From positions 88,293 through 152,292 of the forward strand of contig NZ_BMCE01000004.1 of the NCBI RefSeq assembly GCF_014635025.1: a stretch of 64,000 bases of DNA. Direction: 5' to 3'. Source of the stretch: Fictibacillus barbaricus (GTDB taxonomy: Bacteria > Bacillota > Bacilli > Bacillales > Fictibacillaceae). The translations under genes were made by a program, and so were the position numbers. Shown here piece by piece: positions 44,559 to 54,220 of this stretch; position 1 is the first letter of the stretch, and the number at the start of each line of letters is the position of its first letter. Under the pieces are notes generated by a model. It made no database searches. It had not been told where the DNA came from and saw only the letters and a program-made list of their open reading frames with translations.

Positions 44559-44726
44559 TTATACTATGATTTGATATGGCAAGGTCGGATTAACCTCGGG
44601 ATCTGTCTCCTTCACTTTGAACAAGTTTTGATCATCTGTTTCAAATTGTATTATCTCACTTTCAGAGCCTGTGTCAGGTTCCCATTTAGAACCAATTAAA
44701 TGACGATACTTCTGTAAGATTCTCAT
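44559..44726 (-). CDS. Small hypothetical protein, 55 residues
   Basis: Frame from ATG 44726 (GGGGG close before it) to 44561: acidic soluble protein, MRILQKYRHLIGSKWEP..., rich in E and D, with no membrane segment. The sequence reads as genuine protein. I do not recognise the family. It lies beside the type I toxin system and could belong to the same mobile or defence-like island. Confidence 0.45.
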   Translation of the reverse strand: MRILQKYRHLIGSKWEPDTGSESEIIQFETDDQNLFKVKETDPEVNPTLPYQIIV

Positions 44727-45192
44727 ATACCCCCAACTTTCTTTCGGCGAAAAACCTAAATGTTTAACCTAATTGTAGGAGCATAGATACTTAAAGTAAA
44801 TATAACGATTTTTATAGTGTTTTAAATATCACTTAATATATTATTGAAGTTTATTTATGGCAGATTTAAACATTTGTTTAATCGATTACGTAGGATTGAT
44901 TTCCTTCATCAAACAATTAATTTCTTCTCATGTGGAACTGAGCGTTACACCCTCCCATTTATTCAGATTAATGAGATATATAAAATAAATTCATCATTAA
45001 CATTAATTTATACAATATTAATAACATATATTTTTTAATAAACTCATCCCTGCCAGCAGAAAGGGAAAAATTAAATTCAGGTCGGAATAAGACCATTTCA
45101 TTACCAGCTGAAAGAGTTCCTTTTACTCATCAATGTATGAATAATCTCTGATCTAAACTTATCAAAATTAAAGTTAAAAGCCACTTTATGTT
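44727..45192. other. Intergenic region, nothing recognised
   Basis: Very AT-rich stretch without a supported gene, RNA or clear repeat. Confidence 0.5.
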
Positions 45193-46057
45193 TTACGTAG
45201 CCTTCTGAATACTTAAACCGTAAGTCACCCAAACTTTGTCCGAATGCATCTCCTCGTCAACCACCATCTTTATAGGGATCTCTTGTATATCAAACTCACT
45301 TTTATTAAAGAGGTACCAAACAGGTAACACATCATGCAGCGGGCTTCCCTTTATACCAGGTACACTTTGTGTATAGAATTTTAAATAGTACGAGAGCAAT
45401 GGAGAAATAAGTAACCCTAGGGGATCACCAGTACTTTTATGAAACTTATCTATCTGAGCAAATTCCTTTGGTGAGATGATTGCTCTTTGAGTGACATTCA
45501 AAGGGATGATCGTAAGGTTTTTAGCAAAGTTGAAAATGATGTTCGCTGCATGAGGATCTCCATAGAAATTAGCTTCAGCAACCGCTATCACTTTCTAGGA
45601 AAAAAAAGGCTCCTCCCATGAGTACATATTCTTTAGCATTCCGCATGACTTTAATTCCGAGAATAAACGATGTGGCCAAAGAAGAAAGTCTACCCACATT
45701 GATAATAGCCAGTTCGTCAATGAATTTCTCACAAATTTCCTTTACTCTGTGGAGAGGATGAATGGGGTAATCAATAGATGGAGTTATAATAGGTCCCAAT
45801 CCTTCTGGACCATGGACCTCTGGGTAGTAGACCACTGGGATTCCCGTAAGGGGGCAAGTTGCACCTTCAAAGACAGGGATATCAGGCTTTCAAGCTAGAT
45901 ACTTCAAATAATTTACGTTCTTTAAAACTTTTTCTCTAGAAACATTTCCCTAATCGCCACTATTCCTAAAATATCAATATCATCTTCTTTAAAGAACGTA
46001 TAGATAAGGCTAGTGAATCATACCAAAATCAACAAATAAGAGGATTTTTTTCTTCAT
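45193..46057 (-). pseudogene. Inosine/uridine-preferring nucleoside hydrolase, frameshifted
   Basis: The N-terminus MKKKILLFVDFG (ATG 46057, GGGGAG before it) matches the metal-binding start of nucleoside hydrolases but breaks after about 15 residues. The frame resumes around 45835 (GLGPIITPSIDYPIHPL... MGGAFFF), breaks again at a T8 run near 45600, and resumes with AVAEANFYGDPHAANI and KGSPLHDVLPVWYLF to 45193. At least three lesions disrupt a gene that would otherwise encode about 300 residues. It would have cleaved purine or pyrimidine nucleosides. The homopolymer breaks could be sequencing errors, but the internal stops near 46010 argue for real decay. Confidence 0.8.
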
Positions 46058-46439
46058 TTTTCTCCCCTCACACAGCTACTTCTGAATGTTTATGCTTCTG
46101 TGACCTTAACATTCACTACAGTTTTAGCTAAGAGAGGTACCAGTTACTCGTAACCTCTTAATGATTGAAAAAACATAAACAAGTCTTACGAGTACATAAG
46201 TAAGAGGAAAGAACGAAGTTCGCTTCAACCCTCATAAATAGGCTGCATCTCATTCTCCTTGATCTAATAAATCCACTTGTTTAACCTATTTTTAATAATA
46301 TATGTCAACATATAATTTAATATATACATTGAATACATATTTAATATCTTCTAAAAAAAGAGAAAAGAACCTTAGTAGTTCCTCTCTCTTCAAATCAAGA
46401 TGTGTTTTTGCTTTTGATACCTCTTGTAGGAAGAATGAT

Positions 46440-46477
46440 AAAACACCTGATCTTAGAGATCTCGATCAGGTGTTTTA
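46440..46477. terminator. Terminator of the mannosylglycerate operon
   Basis: AAACACCTGATC / GATCAGGTGTTTT stem, 8 bp past the manA stop codon on the minus strand. A and T runs on both sides allow bidirectional use. Confidence 0.88.
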
Positions 46478-46484
46478 CTTTCAT

Positions 46485-47444
46485 CTATAGAGTCGGATGT
46501 GACACGATGAATCGTGCGTGACCGTTCATCGAAAATCTCTTGACTGAAGAAGGGACGATGAAATGGTCCCCTTTTTTATAGGTGGAGGAAGTTTCTCCTC
46601 CTACCGTTAGTTCTCCTTCTCCATCAATCACACTGACTAAGAGATATGATGGGTTCTCTATCTTGGAAACCGTACCATTTAGGCTCCAATGATACACGGT
46701 AAAATAATTCTCCCTGACCAGTTTACTTATCTTAAGATCGTCAATTTCCGATAAAACAGGCTCGAAGTTGTTGTCCTCATGTGGAATCATCGCCACTTCA
46801 ATAGATTTCTCGATATGGAGTTCACGTTTGTTACCGGCATCATCACGACGGTCGTAATCATACACACGATATGTGATGTCGGAGCTTTGTTGAGTTTCTA
46901 GGATCATTGTGCCTGCCCCAATGGCATGAATTGTCCCGTTCGGCACGTACACAAAGTCTCCAGGCTTTATAGTAACCTTGCGTAGAAGCTCGTCCCAGCG
47001 GTTTTCCGCGACCATCTGACCGAATTGAAGCTTGGTTTTCGCATGATGACCATAAACAAGTTCTGCCTCTGGGCCACAGTCCACCACGTACCAGCATTCT
47101 GTTTTTCCAAAAGCTTCACCTTCTACCTTACGAGCATATGAATCATCCGGATGGACCTGTACCGAAAGATCTGTCTTGGCATCTAAGATTTTAACCAAAA
47201 GCGGAAATTCTTCACCTTCTTGACCTGCAAAAAGTTCACGGTGCTCGTCCCATACTTGATCGAGCGTCTTTCCTTTTAACTTACCGTTTACGACTTCGCT
47301 TGGACCATGTGCATGCGCGGAGATTCCCCAGCATTCACCAGTTGTTTCAGTAGGAATCTTATAGCCGAACTCATCATGGAGTTTCGTCCCTCCCCAGATT
47401 CGGTCTTTAAATACAGGCTTCAAAAATAGCGGTTCGTTATACAC
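46485..47444 (-). CDS. manA: Mannose-6-phosphate isomerase, class I
   Basis: A 319-residue Zn-dependent cupin-fold enzyme converting mannose 6-phosphate to fructose 6-phosphate. It has the start LKPVFKDRIWGGTKL, zinc ligands in VQVHPDD and GKTECWYV, KPGDFVYVPNGTIHAIG, and the C-terminal GGE. Length equals Bacillus ManA (about 315). It is the last gene of the operon, 110 bp downstream of the glycerate kinase gene, and handles the mannose 6-phosphate released by the mannosidase. Confidence 0.94.
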   Translation of the reverse strand: MYNEPLFLKPVFKDRIWGGTKLHDEFGYKIPTETTGECWGISAHAHGPSEVVNGKLKGKTLDQVWDEHRELFAGQEGEEFPLLVKILDAKTDLSVQVHPDDSYARKVEGEAFGKTECWYVVDCGPEAELVYGHHAKTKLQFGQMVAENRWDELLRKVTIKPGDFVYVPNGTIHAIGAGTMILETQQSSDITYRVYDYDRRDDAGNKRELHIEKSIEVAMIPHEDNNFEPVLSEIDDLKISKLVRENYFTVYHWSLNGTVSKIENPSYLLVSVIDGEGELTVGGETSSTYKKGDHFIVPSSVKRFSMNGHARFIVSHPTL

Positions 47445-47553
47445 GTTTTTAACAACTCCTAATGAAGTACTTCATCCCATTTTAAACGTTTGTTTAAAGC
47501 TTAACTACAAACGAGCGTTTCTTTTGTATCTAAATGTTCATTAACAGAGTACA

Positions 47554-48699
47554 TTACATCACAGTCTTTAGTTTCGAAATGAGTAGGAACAGCTGTCGGG
47601 TTGTCATTCTCAAGTTGTTGAATGCAACATCCGTGTCCATTGCTTTTTCAAGCGTCATTGGTTCATTAACGATTGAAAAAAAGGAAGTGATCCCTGATCG
47701 GTTCAATTCGTTCGCCTGATGTGTGACCCCTCCTGCTAATGCGACCACCGGAATCCCACGTTTCGCAGCCAAATTAGCCACACCCAACGGTGCTTTTCCC
47801 ATCGAAGTTTGGTTATCCAATCTTCCTTCTCCTGTTATCACCAGGTCCACATCAGCCATGTTCTCTTCCATCTTCAACGCCTCAAGTAGAAGACCGGTAC
47901 CGGATAGTAACTGGCCGTCTAAAAATCCGGCAAATGCAGCCCCCAGTCCTCCTGCGGCTCCTCCTCCAGCCATGTGCTGGATATCGCGATCTAAGTCTCG
48001 ATACGTAACGTCCGCAAAGTTTCGTAAGCCCGTATCCAACTCCCTTACCATTTCAGGGGTCGCCCCTTTTTGGGGACCAAAGATGTAAGCTGCTCCGTTC
48101 TCACCGAATAAAGGATTATCGACATCACATGCTACTCGAAAGTTACACTCTTCCAGCACCGAGGCAACATTCGACACATCGATTTTTCTAATCTTGCTCA
48201 GTTCCTTTCCCCCTAGACCTATCTCATTACCCTGAGCGTCTAAAAAAGAATATCCTAGCGCCTGGAGCATGCCGAACCCTGCATCGTTCGTGGCACTGCC
48301 CCCTAGACCGATAATGAAATCGCGACACCCTCTACCTATCGCATCCCAAATAAGCTCTCCTACTCCATAGGTTGTCGTTAAGGTGGGGTTTCTTTTCTCT
48401 TCAGGAACGAGGGGCAAGCCACATGCTGCCGCTACTTCGATAGCAACCGTATTGTCTCCTAGTATCCCATAGGCTGCCTTAATTTTGTTCCCTAAAGGAC
48501 CGGTCACTTCTTTTTCGACCAAACTTCCTTGAGTCGCATAAATGAGCGCGTCAACCGTACCTTCTCCCCCATCGGCAAGTGGAACCGTGACTACTTCTAT
48601 CGCTTTATCCACATCGGATATTCCTTCTCTTATCGCTCTACTCGCATCAATTGAGGAGAGACTGCCTTTGAGAGAATCGATGGCGATCAGAACTTTCAT
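47554..48699 (-). CDS. Glycerate kinase (GlxK/GarK family)
   Basis: A 381-residue kinase of the GlxK family that phosphorylates D-glycerate. Motifs: MKVLIAIDSLKGSLSS, PLADGGEGTVDAL, GLGGSATNDAGFGMLQALG, and ITGEGRLDNQTSMGKAP. ATG 48699 follows GGAGGAGAA. A longer frame to 48729 would overlap the upstream terminator and is not used. In this operon it processes the glycerate half of mannosylglycerate. Confidence 0.92.
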   Translation of the reverse strand: MKVLIAIDSLKGSLSSIDASRAIREGISDVDKAIEVVTVPLADGGEGTVDALIYATQGSLVEKEVTGPLGNKIKAAYGILGDNTVAIEVAAACGLPLVPEEKRNPTLTTTYGVGELIWDAIGRGCRDFIIGLGGSATNDAGFGMLQALGYSFLDAQGNEIGLGGKELSKIRKIDVSNVASVLEECNFRVACDVDNPLFGENGAAYIFGPQKGATPEMVRELDTGLRNFADVTYRDLDRDIQHMAGGGAAGGLGAAFAGFLDGQLLSGTGLLLEALKMEENMADVDLVITGEGRLDNQTSMGKAPLGVANLAAKRGIPVVALAGGVTHQANELNRSGITSFFSIVNEPMTLEKAMDTDVAFNNLRMTTRQLFLLISKLKTVM

Positions 48700-48723
48700 T
48701 ATCTTTCTCCTCCCAAAAGAAAA

Positions 48724-48742
48724 GGACACTAATGCAGTGTCC
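48724..48742 (-). terminator. Hairpin between mannosidase and glycerate kinase genes
   Basis: GGACACT-AATGC-AGTGTCC, then TTTTC on the minus strand. It may reduce readthrough into the kinase gene and help set different expression levels within the operon. Confidence 0.7.
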
Positions 48743-48754
48743 CCTTCCTATTTT

Positions 48755-51355
48755 TTAGAACAATATTGATTTCACTTGGTTGGGTCGAACTTCTATTCTA
48801 GCTTCATTATCTGTTATAGATAAGTCTTCCAAAACACGCTCATTCAGGTTGGCAACCGATGCGTGACGGATGTCACGGTTGAAAGAATACCCTGCAGTTT
48901 CTTTTCTTTCAGTTGGATTATAGAACCTGAGCACGAATTGGTTCTCTTTTTCTGCCTTTTTTAACGTACTCAAGACGACATTCGGATGAACCTCTTGCAA
49001 GAAACTGAACTCTAGTGGAGTCGTAACATCAGCTTTGTTAAGTCTCATCGCATCGTGTGGGATCTTGTTATAGGTAACCACCGGCGTGAGATACTCTTTA
49101 GCAGTCCGAGGAACGTTCGTTTCCTTAGAATGCGTTGCTATGGCGAAGTTTATGGTTAATTCACCTAGCATTTGAGAATCTGGCGTCGGCAGCTTGATAC
49201 CGGACGGACGGCCAGGTCGTCTGAGCATCTCTTCCTTCCCAAGGAAGCCGATGCTTCTGAAGAGAGTGATCGCGATGGTGTCAAATTCTTCCCCGATGAT
49301 CTCATACTCTCTCGTGCTGTTCGTCAGCACACTCACCCCGTATGCATCGTCCGACAACCCGACAAAGCTCAGCATCGGATAGATAGGATCCGGGCGCTCG
49401 TCCCAGTCCTCTTTTTCCCAAACATGGATAGCAGGATCGATCACGTCACGTTTTATCGTTCCGAATTGGTTGTCAGAGATAGAGAACTTGGCTGCGATAC
49501 CAGTCGGGATCAACGCTCTTAAGCGATGGTCTTTCGCGAAGTTGTTCACGTTTACTTCCACTTCGATAATCGGTTTATGATTTTGTACCGCAACGACAAC
49601 ATGAACGTCTACATGGCTGTCGATCACCTTGTCTTTTCGCTTTTCAAGATCAGCCGGAACGGAAAGTCTGTATTGAACATCGATTGTTGCCCCGTAACGG
49701 TTTTTACGGATCTCTGATCTCGCTTCAACGCGATCGCTGTAGATCAACTCTTCGTTCGGCAATGGTGAGAAATCATACTCGTCCCCATCGTCTCCTCCAT
49801 TTTCAAGGAGGAGTACGTTCTCAAAACGCTTGTTTAGTTTTTTATCAAAGATGTTTAGAGTACCGTTTTGGTTAACAGATATTTCGTAAAAATCGGTCTC
49901 GACCTGGTCCGCCGTTACGAAGGACGGTTGAAGCTTTTCGTCGCTCTCCACAACAAAATAGGTTTTATACCCCATTGATGGCACTGTGTCTTTCAACTGA
50001 ATCGTATATTTGATAAACGGATCGTAGTTGCCGTAATGAACAATCTGACGGTCGATCAAGCCAGGATCCGTTACCTCACTCTTTAGGATCTCATAATCGA
50101 TCTCGTTTGAATCCTTATCGACCAGTTTAAAGGATTTCAACTTCGTCATCACACTTGTCGTGATCACTTCCGTACGCTCATACGGCAGTAGGTTAAACGC
50201 CGTCAAGCGGTCATGTTGTTTTTCGGTATCCATACTGTCAACGATTTTACGTTTGTAGAATTCGATCAGCTGGTCCACTTTTTCCTCCGCTAAGAAGAAG
50301 CGGTTGGCGATTTCTCGGTGCACCTTATCCGAACAACAGCAGCCGATGCTGTCATGTGCGTGGTTCTTCATGATCTCTTTCCAGATCAGCTCGATCAGCC
50401 CATGGTGGTACTCAAAACCTAAGCTGTATGCGAGTGAAGCGAGCGGTTCTAGAATATTGGTGATCTTGTTCTCGATCCTCGTGTTCGCGGCTTTGATATC
50501 CATACGAGTTGAATAGATGCTGCGGTGGACACGCATGTACTTTCCATCCAGGAACTCACCTTCCAAAGTTGGCAGGTCGCCTTGTTTTTCAAGTTCACTG
50601 AAGACGTTCTCGTATTTGCTTAAGAAGAATTCCCGGTCAGGGTATAGTTTTTTTAGCTTCTCCATCACCGTAAAGATGTTCTTTTGTATCGGCATCTGAT
50701 CATGCCCGTTCGGCAAGATGATATGATCTGTTGTCGCACCACGATCCAGTACCTTGAAATATTTATCGATGCGCTTTTGGAGTGCCTCCTCGTCCTCCGG
50801 CAGATACTTCCCTATCGCATAGCCCAGCGGGAACAACTGAACTAGTACCTTCGAGCCGTCCTCTGTTCTCCAGTAGAACTCTGTCTTGTCCGTACCATGG
50901 CGCTCCGATGTACCGCGCCAGAAGATGGAGTACGTGATGTCGAATCCGTTTAGGATCATAGGCATCTGAGCGGATTGTCCGAATGAATCTGGAAGGTAGC
51001 CGATTCTCATATAATCCCCAAACTCTTCACTGTCTTTTATTCCGTATAAAAGATTACGAACGATGGATTCTCCTCCTACGACCATCTCGTCAGTCTGCGT
51101 GTACCATGGACCAATAATCAACCGGCCCTCCTGTACGAGTTTCCTTACACGGTCCTTGTTCTCTGGCTTAACGGCGAAGTAGTCCTCCAGAATGGATGTC
51201 TGCCCGTCCAACACGTAGTAGGGATAATCAGGATTGTTCTCGAGCATCTCCATGATCTCTTCCATATTGTTTACCAATAATATTCTGGATTCTTCCGTTG
51301 AAAAGTACCATTCTCTGTCCCAGTGCATATGGGGTACAATATGAACGTTTTTCAT
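48755..51355 (-). CDS. mngB: Alpha-mannosidase GH38, MngB-like (mannosylglycerate hydrolase)
   Basis: An 866-residue GH38 alpha-mannosidase. Zn ligands are in the N-terminal PHMHWDREW (His11, Asp13); the nucleophile is probably Asp123 in LPDSFGQSAQMP; NHAHDSIGCC supplies a further His. Length and adjacency to a PTS permease match MngB, which splits 2-O-(6-phospho-mannosyl)-glycerate into mannose 6-phosphate and glycerate. Intracellular; no signal peptide. It starts 16 bp after the PTS gene's stop codon. The substrate call rests on context with the glycerate kinase. Confidence 0.9.
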   Translation of the reverse strand: MKNVHIVPHMHWDREWYFSTEESRILLVNNMEEIMEMLENNPDYPYYVLDGQTSILEDYFAVKPENKDRVRKLVQEGRLIIGPWYTQTDEMVVGGESIVRNLLYGIKDSEEFGDYMRIGYLPDSFGQSAQMPMILNGFDITYSIFWRGTSERHGTDKTEFYWRTEDGSKVLVQLFPLGYAIGKYLPEDEEALQKRIDKYFKVLDRGATTDHIILPNGHDQMPIQKNIFTVMEKLKKLYPDREFFLSKYENVFSELEKQGDLPTLEGEFLDGKYMRVHRSIYSTRMDIKAANTRIENKITNILEPLASLAYSLGFEYHHGLIELIWKEIMKNHAHDSIGCCCSDKVHREIANRFFLAEEKVDQLIEFYKRKIVDSMDTEKQHDRLTAFNLLPYERTEVITTSVMTKLKSFKLVDKDSNEIDYEILKSEVTDPGLIDRQIVHYGNYDPFIKYTIQLKDTVPSMGYKTYFVVESDEKLQPSFVTADQVETDFYEISVNQNGTLNIFDKKLNKRFENVLLLENGGDDGDEYDFSPLPNEELIYSDRVEARSEIRKNRYGATIDVQYRLSVPADLEKRKDKVIDSHVDVHVVVAVQNHKPIIEVEVNVNNFAKDHRLRALIPTGIAAKFSISDNQFGTIKRDVIDPAIHVWEKEDWDERPDPIYPMLSFVGLSDDAYGVSVLTNSTREYEIIGEEFDTIAITLFRSIGFLGKEEMLRRPGRPSGIKLPTPDSQMLGELTINFAIATHSKETNVPRTAKEYLTPVVTYNKIPHDAMRLNKADVTTPLEFSFLQEVHPNVVLSTLKKAEKENQFVLRFYNPTERKETAGYSFNRDIRHASVANLNERVLEDLSITDNEARIEVRPNQVKSILF

Positions 51356-51371
51356 TTAATTCTCTCCAATC

Positions 51372-53291
51372 TTAAGCTTCTTTTTGTCCGGCTTTGTTCA
51401 GTTTGTTCCTGCGTGTCACAATCAATAAGATCATCGAAATGACCGCACCTACCAAAGCAGCCCCGAGCCAGATACTAGCTGCTGCAAACAATGGCTGTCC
51501 CTTTAATAGAGCGAGCGAGAAGATCCCTGCTCCCGGTACATCGAGCCCGATGTTAGAATATGCCACAATGGCACCGGTTACAGCAGATCCCGCGATGAGG
51601 GATGGGATCACACGAAGCGGATCGTTGATCATAAACGGGATTGCCCCTTCGGTTATTCCAGCTAGACCTAATAACCAGGTCTGTTTACCGATCTCTTGTT
51701 CTTGCTTTGTAAAATACTTTTTTCCAAGGATAGTGGCACCTGTTACCGAGAATGCCGACACCATCTTGACAGATGCGAATGCAGCATAAGGAATGATGTT
51801 TCCACTCGCCATCGCACCAATACAGAACGTGTACGCGGCTTTATTTACAGGCCCACCGAGGTCGAACGATACCATGGCTCCGATGATAGCTCCAAGAATA
51901 AGGGCGTTTGCACCGCTCAGGCCGTTCAGCCATTCGATCAGACCTGTGTTTAAGAATGCTAGCGGCTTACCAACGACAAACAACATGATCGAACCGACCA
52001 CTAATGTTCCGATAACAGGATAGAACCAGAAACTTACGAATCCAGCAAATGTGCCTTTTGGCTTTACAGTTTGTTTCAAGTATTTCAAGAAATAACCGGC
52101 CAACAGCCCGCCGAGCATACCACCGAGGAATCCGCTTCCGATTAGGTTTGCAGCTACCCCTGCAGCAAAACCTGGTCCTAACCCCGGTTTATCAGCAATC
52201 GAATAAGCCATATACGCAGCTAAGATCGGTATCATCAACTGACCTAAAAGAGTCCCTCCGAGCTGTCTTAATAGCCATAGCCATGAGCCTTCTTGGTTGT
52301 ACAACTCCTGAAGGTCGAAAGCTTGAGCAATAAATACAGCGGCTGCGAGCGTCATTCCACCAGCAACAATGATAGGGATGATATACGAGATACCCGTTAA
52401 TAGTGAGTCCTTGATTTCGGTTTTGACTGATTTTCCTTCTTTTGAATCACTTGTGTCATCTGTTTCCACATAATCCGATTTTGTATAATTCTCTGCTTTT
52501 TGTACGGCTCGCTCCAATATCCCCTTGGCATCCCTCAACGGGCTGGCTACTGATGTCTTAACCTTCGGCAGGTGGATGAAACGTTCTTCGTCCTTCACTG
52601 CTACATCTACTGCATAGACAATTGCGTCTGCTTTTTTAAGAAGGTCCTTTGTATGGCGGTCCTCTATTCCATTTGCACCTTGTTTTTCAACATACACTTG
52701 GATGCCTAACTCTCTCCCGGCCTTCATAAGAGCGTCCGCTGCCATGTAGGTATGGGCGATACCAGCTGGACAGGCTGTGACAGCTAACACTGTCTTCCCT
52801 GTCGCTGGTGCTGTGACCGTTTCAGTCTCTGTTTGAGCAGCATCCAGCGATTCATAAAGTTCATGGTTTGTTTTTGCGTTTATCAACTTATTTTTGTACT
52901 CTTCGTTTGACAGCCTTGTCACCAATTCAGCTAGAAGGGAAAGGTGTGTAGACCCTTCTTCACTCTTTGGAATCGCTAACAAAAAAATCAATTCAACTTT
53001 ATTGTTTGGATCGACGCTCTCCCACGTGTCGATTGGCTTTTCAAGGGTTGCCACAGCAAAAGCTGCCTGGTTTACTGTAGAAGATTTTCCATGAGGGATG
53101 GCGAGTCCCCCTTCAAAACCAGTCGGTGAGAGAGATTCTCTTTCCATAACGGTCTGATAGAATTCTTCTTCCGATTGGATCTTACCCTCTGTCGCCAACT
53201 GTTTTATTAGATATCTTAAAACCTCTTCTTTAGAGGTAAACGATTTATTGGTGCTAATTAAGGATTCTGATGTTAAGTTCTTCAACAACAT
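51372..53291 (-). CDS. mngA: PTS EIIABC, fructose family, MngA-like mannosylglycerate transporter
   Basis: A 639-residue PTS permease: EIIA (1-150) with phospho-His67 in AIPHGKS; EIIB (about 165-265) with Cys174 in VTACPAGIAHTYMA; EIIC (about 290-630) with about ten segments and GSGFLGGMLGGLLAGY. It imports and phosphorylates its sugar. With GH38, glycerate kinase and manA downstream the substrate is most likely 2-O-alpha-mannosyl-D-glycerate. ATG 53291 after AAAGGGG is preferred to ATG 53309, which lies upstream of that site. It opens the operon. Confidence 0.9.
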   Translation of the reverse strand: MLLKNLTSESLISTNKSFTSKEEVLRYLIKQLATEGKIQSEEEFYQTVMERESLSPTGFEGGLAIPHGKSSTVNQAAFAVATLEKPIDTWESVDPNNKVELIFLLAIPKSEEGSTHLSLLAELVTRLSNEEYKNKLINAKTNHELYESLDAAQTETETVTAPATGKTVLAVTACPAGIAHTYMAADALMKAGRELGIQVYVEKQGANGIEDRHTKDLLKKADAIVYAVDVAVKDEERFIHLPKVKTSVASPLRDAKGILERAVQKAENYTKSDYVETDDTSDSKEGKSVKTEIKDSLLTGISYIIPIIVAGGMTLAAAVFIAQAFDLQELYNQEGSWLWLLRQLGGTLLGQLMIPILAAYMAYSIADKPGLGPGFAAGVAANLIGSGFLGGMLGGLLAGYFLKYLKQTVKPKGTFAGFVSFWFYPVIGTLVVGSIMLFVVGKPLAFLNTGLIEWLNGLSGANALILGAIIGAMVSFDLGGPVNKAAYTFCIGAMASGNIIPYAAFASVKMVSAFSVTGATILGKKYFTKQEQEIGKQTWLLGLAGITEGAIPFMINDPLRVIPSLIAGSAVTGAIVAYSNIGLDVPGAGIFSLALLKGQPLFAAASIWLGAALVGAVISMILLIVTRRNKLNKAGQKEA

Positions 53292-53326
53292 GATTGTAAC
53301 CCCTTTCATTTTAGCTGTGAGTCCAT

Positions 53327-53352
53327 AATAGCAAATAAAAAAAGAGAAACAG
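53327..53352 (-). terminator. Hairpin upstream of mngA
   Basis: AGAGGAAC-ACT-GTTTCTCT on the minus strand then a run of seven T's. It lies between the broken regulator and mngA. It may simply end the old regulator transcript or attenuate read-through into mngA. Confidence 0.55.
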
Positions 53353-53397
53353 TGTTCCTCTTACTTTTACACAGTTTTTCTCTAATAGTGTAATTCT

Positions 53398-53415
53398 ATG
53401 TGTATTTATACACAT
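53398..53415. promoter_or_regulatory. 18-bp palindrome upstream of mngA
   Basis: ATGTGTAT-TT-ATACACAT, 8-bp perfect arms, immediately after the broken RpiR reading frame and about 107 bp before mngA. The form resembles GntR- or RpiR-type operators. A possible operator for the mannosylglycerate operon, otherwise a hairpin. Confidence 0.5.
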
Positions 53416-53419
53416 TAAA

Positions 53420-53819
53420 TTACCCATGTGCTTGCCAGTAGTATTCCGCAAGGGCGCGAAGAACCAACATAACCGGTGTCTTATCAGTTACATTGTACTC
53501 ATTCAGTTTCTTTGCAGGCGAATAGCAATACAAGTTCACTTCAGCATGATCCTGCAGGAAATTGTTGTTAAAGTGGGTGAGCGAGATTAATCTGACACCT
53601 CTTTTTTGCGAGTTCTGCGATATCCAAAACTTGTTGAGTTTCGCCGGACAGGGAGATAAGGAAGAGAACATCGTTATGATCAAGAGGGATGACTTCATGA
53701 ATCATATCATCGCGATGAAGGTAGAATTCCCCATGTTTACAGACAACTTTAAGGTTTTTAATTATAATTTCACAAAAAGGTGCTGTATCTCCAACTGCAA
53801 AGAATAAAACGCGGCACAA
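53420..53819 (-). pseudogene. RpiR-family regulator remnant (SIS domain only, frameshifted)
   Basis: The C-terminal SIS sugar-phosphate domain is readable as two frames: VGDTAPFCEIIIKNLKVV..LISLSGETQQVLDIAELAKKR (53568-53819), then VRLISLTHFNNNFL..VLRALAEYYWQAHG (53420-53600). The frame breaks at an A6 run near 53600. The N-terminal helix-turn-helix is missing: homology stops at about 53815, next to an unrelated plus-strand ORF. The protein can no longer bind DNA. Its position just upstream of mngA suggests it was the operon's regulator. Confidence 0.78.
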
Positions 53820-53889
53820 GTCTCATATTGGTCTAATGACTGAAATTGGATTGATCAAAAGAACTAACATGGTCAACAAAAGAGGAACT

Positions 53890-54162
53890 ATGTATTTAAT
53901 TAAAGGTACATCATGGGCAGGGAATGATTTCTTAGATGCTGCAAGGAATAATAAAGTGTTGATATGCCAAACAAACAAAGAAGCTAGTAATAAAGAATCT
54001 AAGTTTAAAGAATTACCTTTTGAAGTCGCTAAAGCATTACTTATTCAGGCATCAAAAAATTATGTTCGGTTTATAAGTTTAACCTTTTTGTTAAGAAATT
54101 ATTTTATAAAATTCATTAAGCAGATCTCAATTATAGTTAGCATTAAAAAAGCGTATTTTTAA
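53890..54162 (+). CDS. Hypothetical protein, 90 residues, unknown
   Basis: Frame from ATG 53890 (AGAGGAACT just before it). Mixed sequence MYLIKGTSWAGNDFLD..., lysine-rich, with a hydrophobic C-terminus (FISLTFLLRNYF). A longer start at 53836 has no ribosome site. I do not recognise it. Lower-GC codon use than its neighbours and its position at the breakpoint of the RpiR remnant suggest inserted DNA. It could itself be a fragment. Confidence 0.35.
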   Translation: MYLIKGTSWAGNDFLDAARNNKVLICQTNKEASNKESKFKELPFEVAKALLIQASKNYVRFISLTFLLRNYFIKFIKQISIIVSIKKAYF

Positions 54163-54220
54163 GGGAACAAAAGTAGGAACGTTATAATTAAAAGAATAAT
54201 TGATAAAAGAGGAGATAGTG

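Noticed and set aside
47481..47520. cre-like sequence (AAACGTTTGTTTAAA) before manA
   Set aside because: Too many mismatches to the CcpA consensus to claim.
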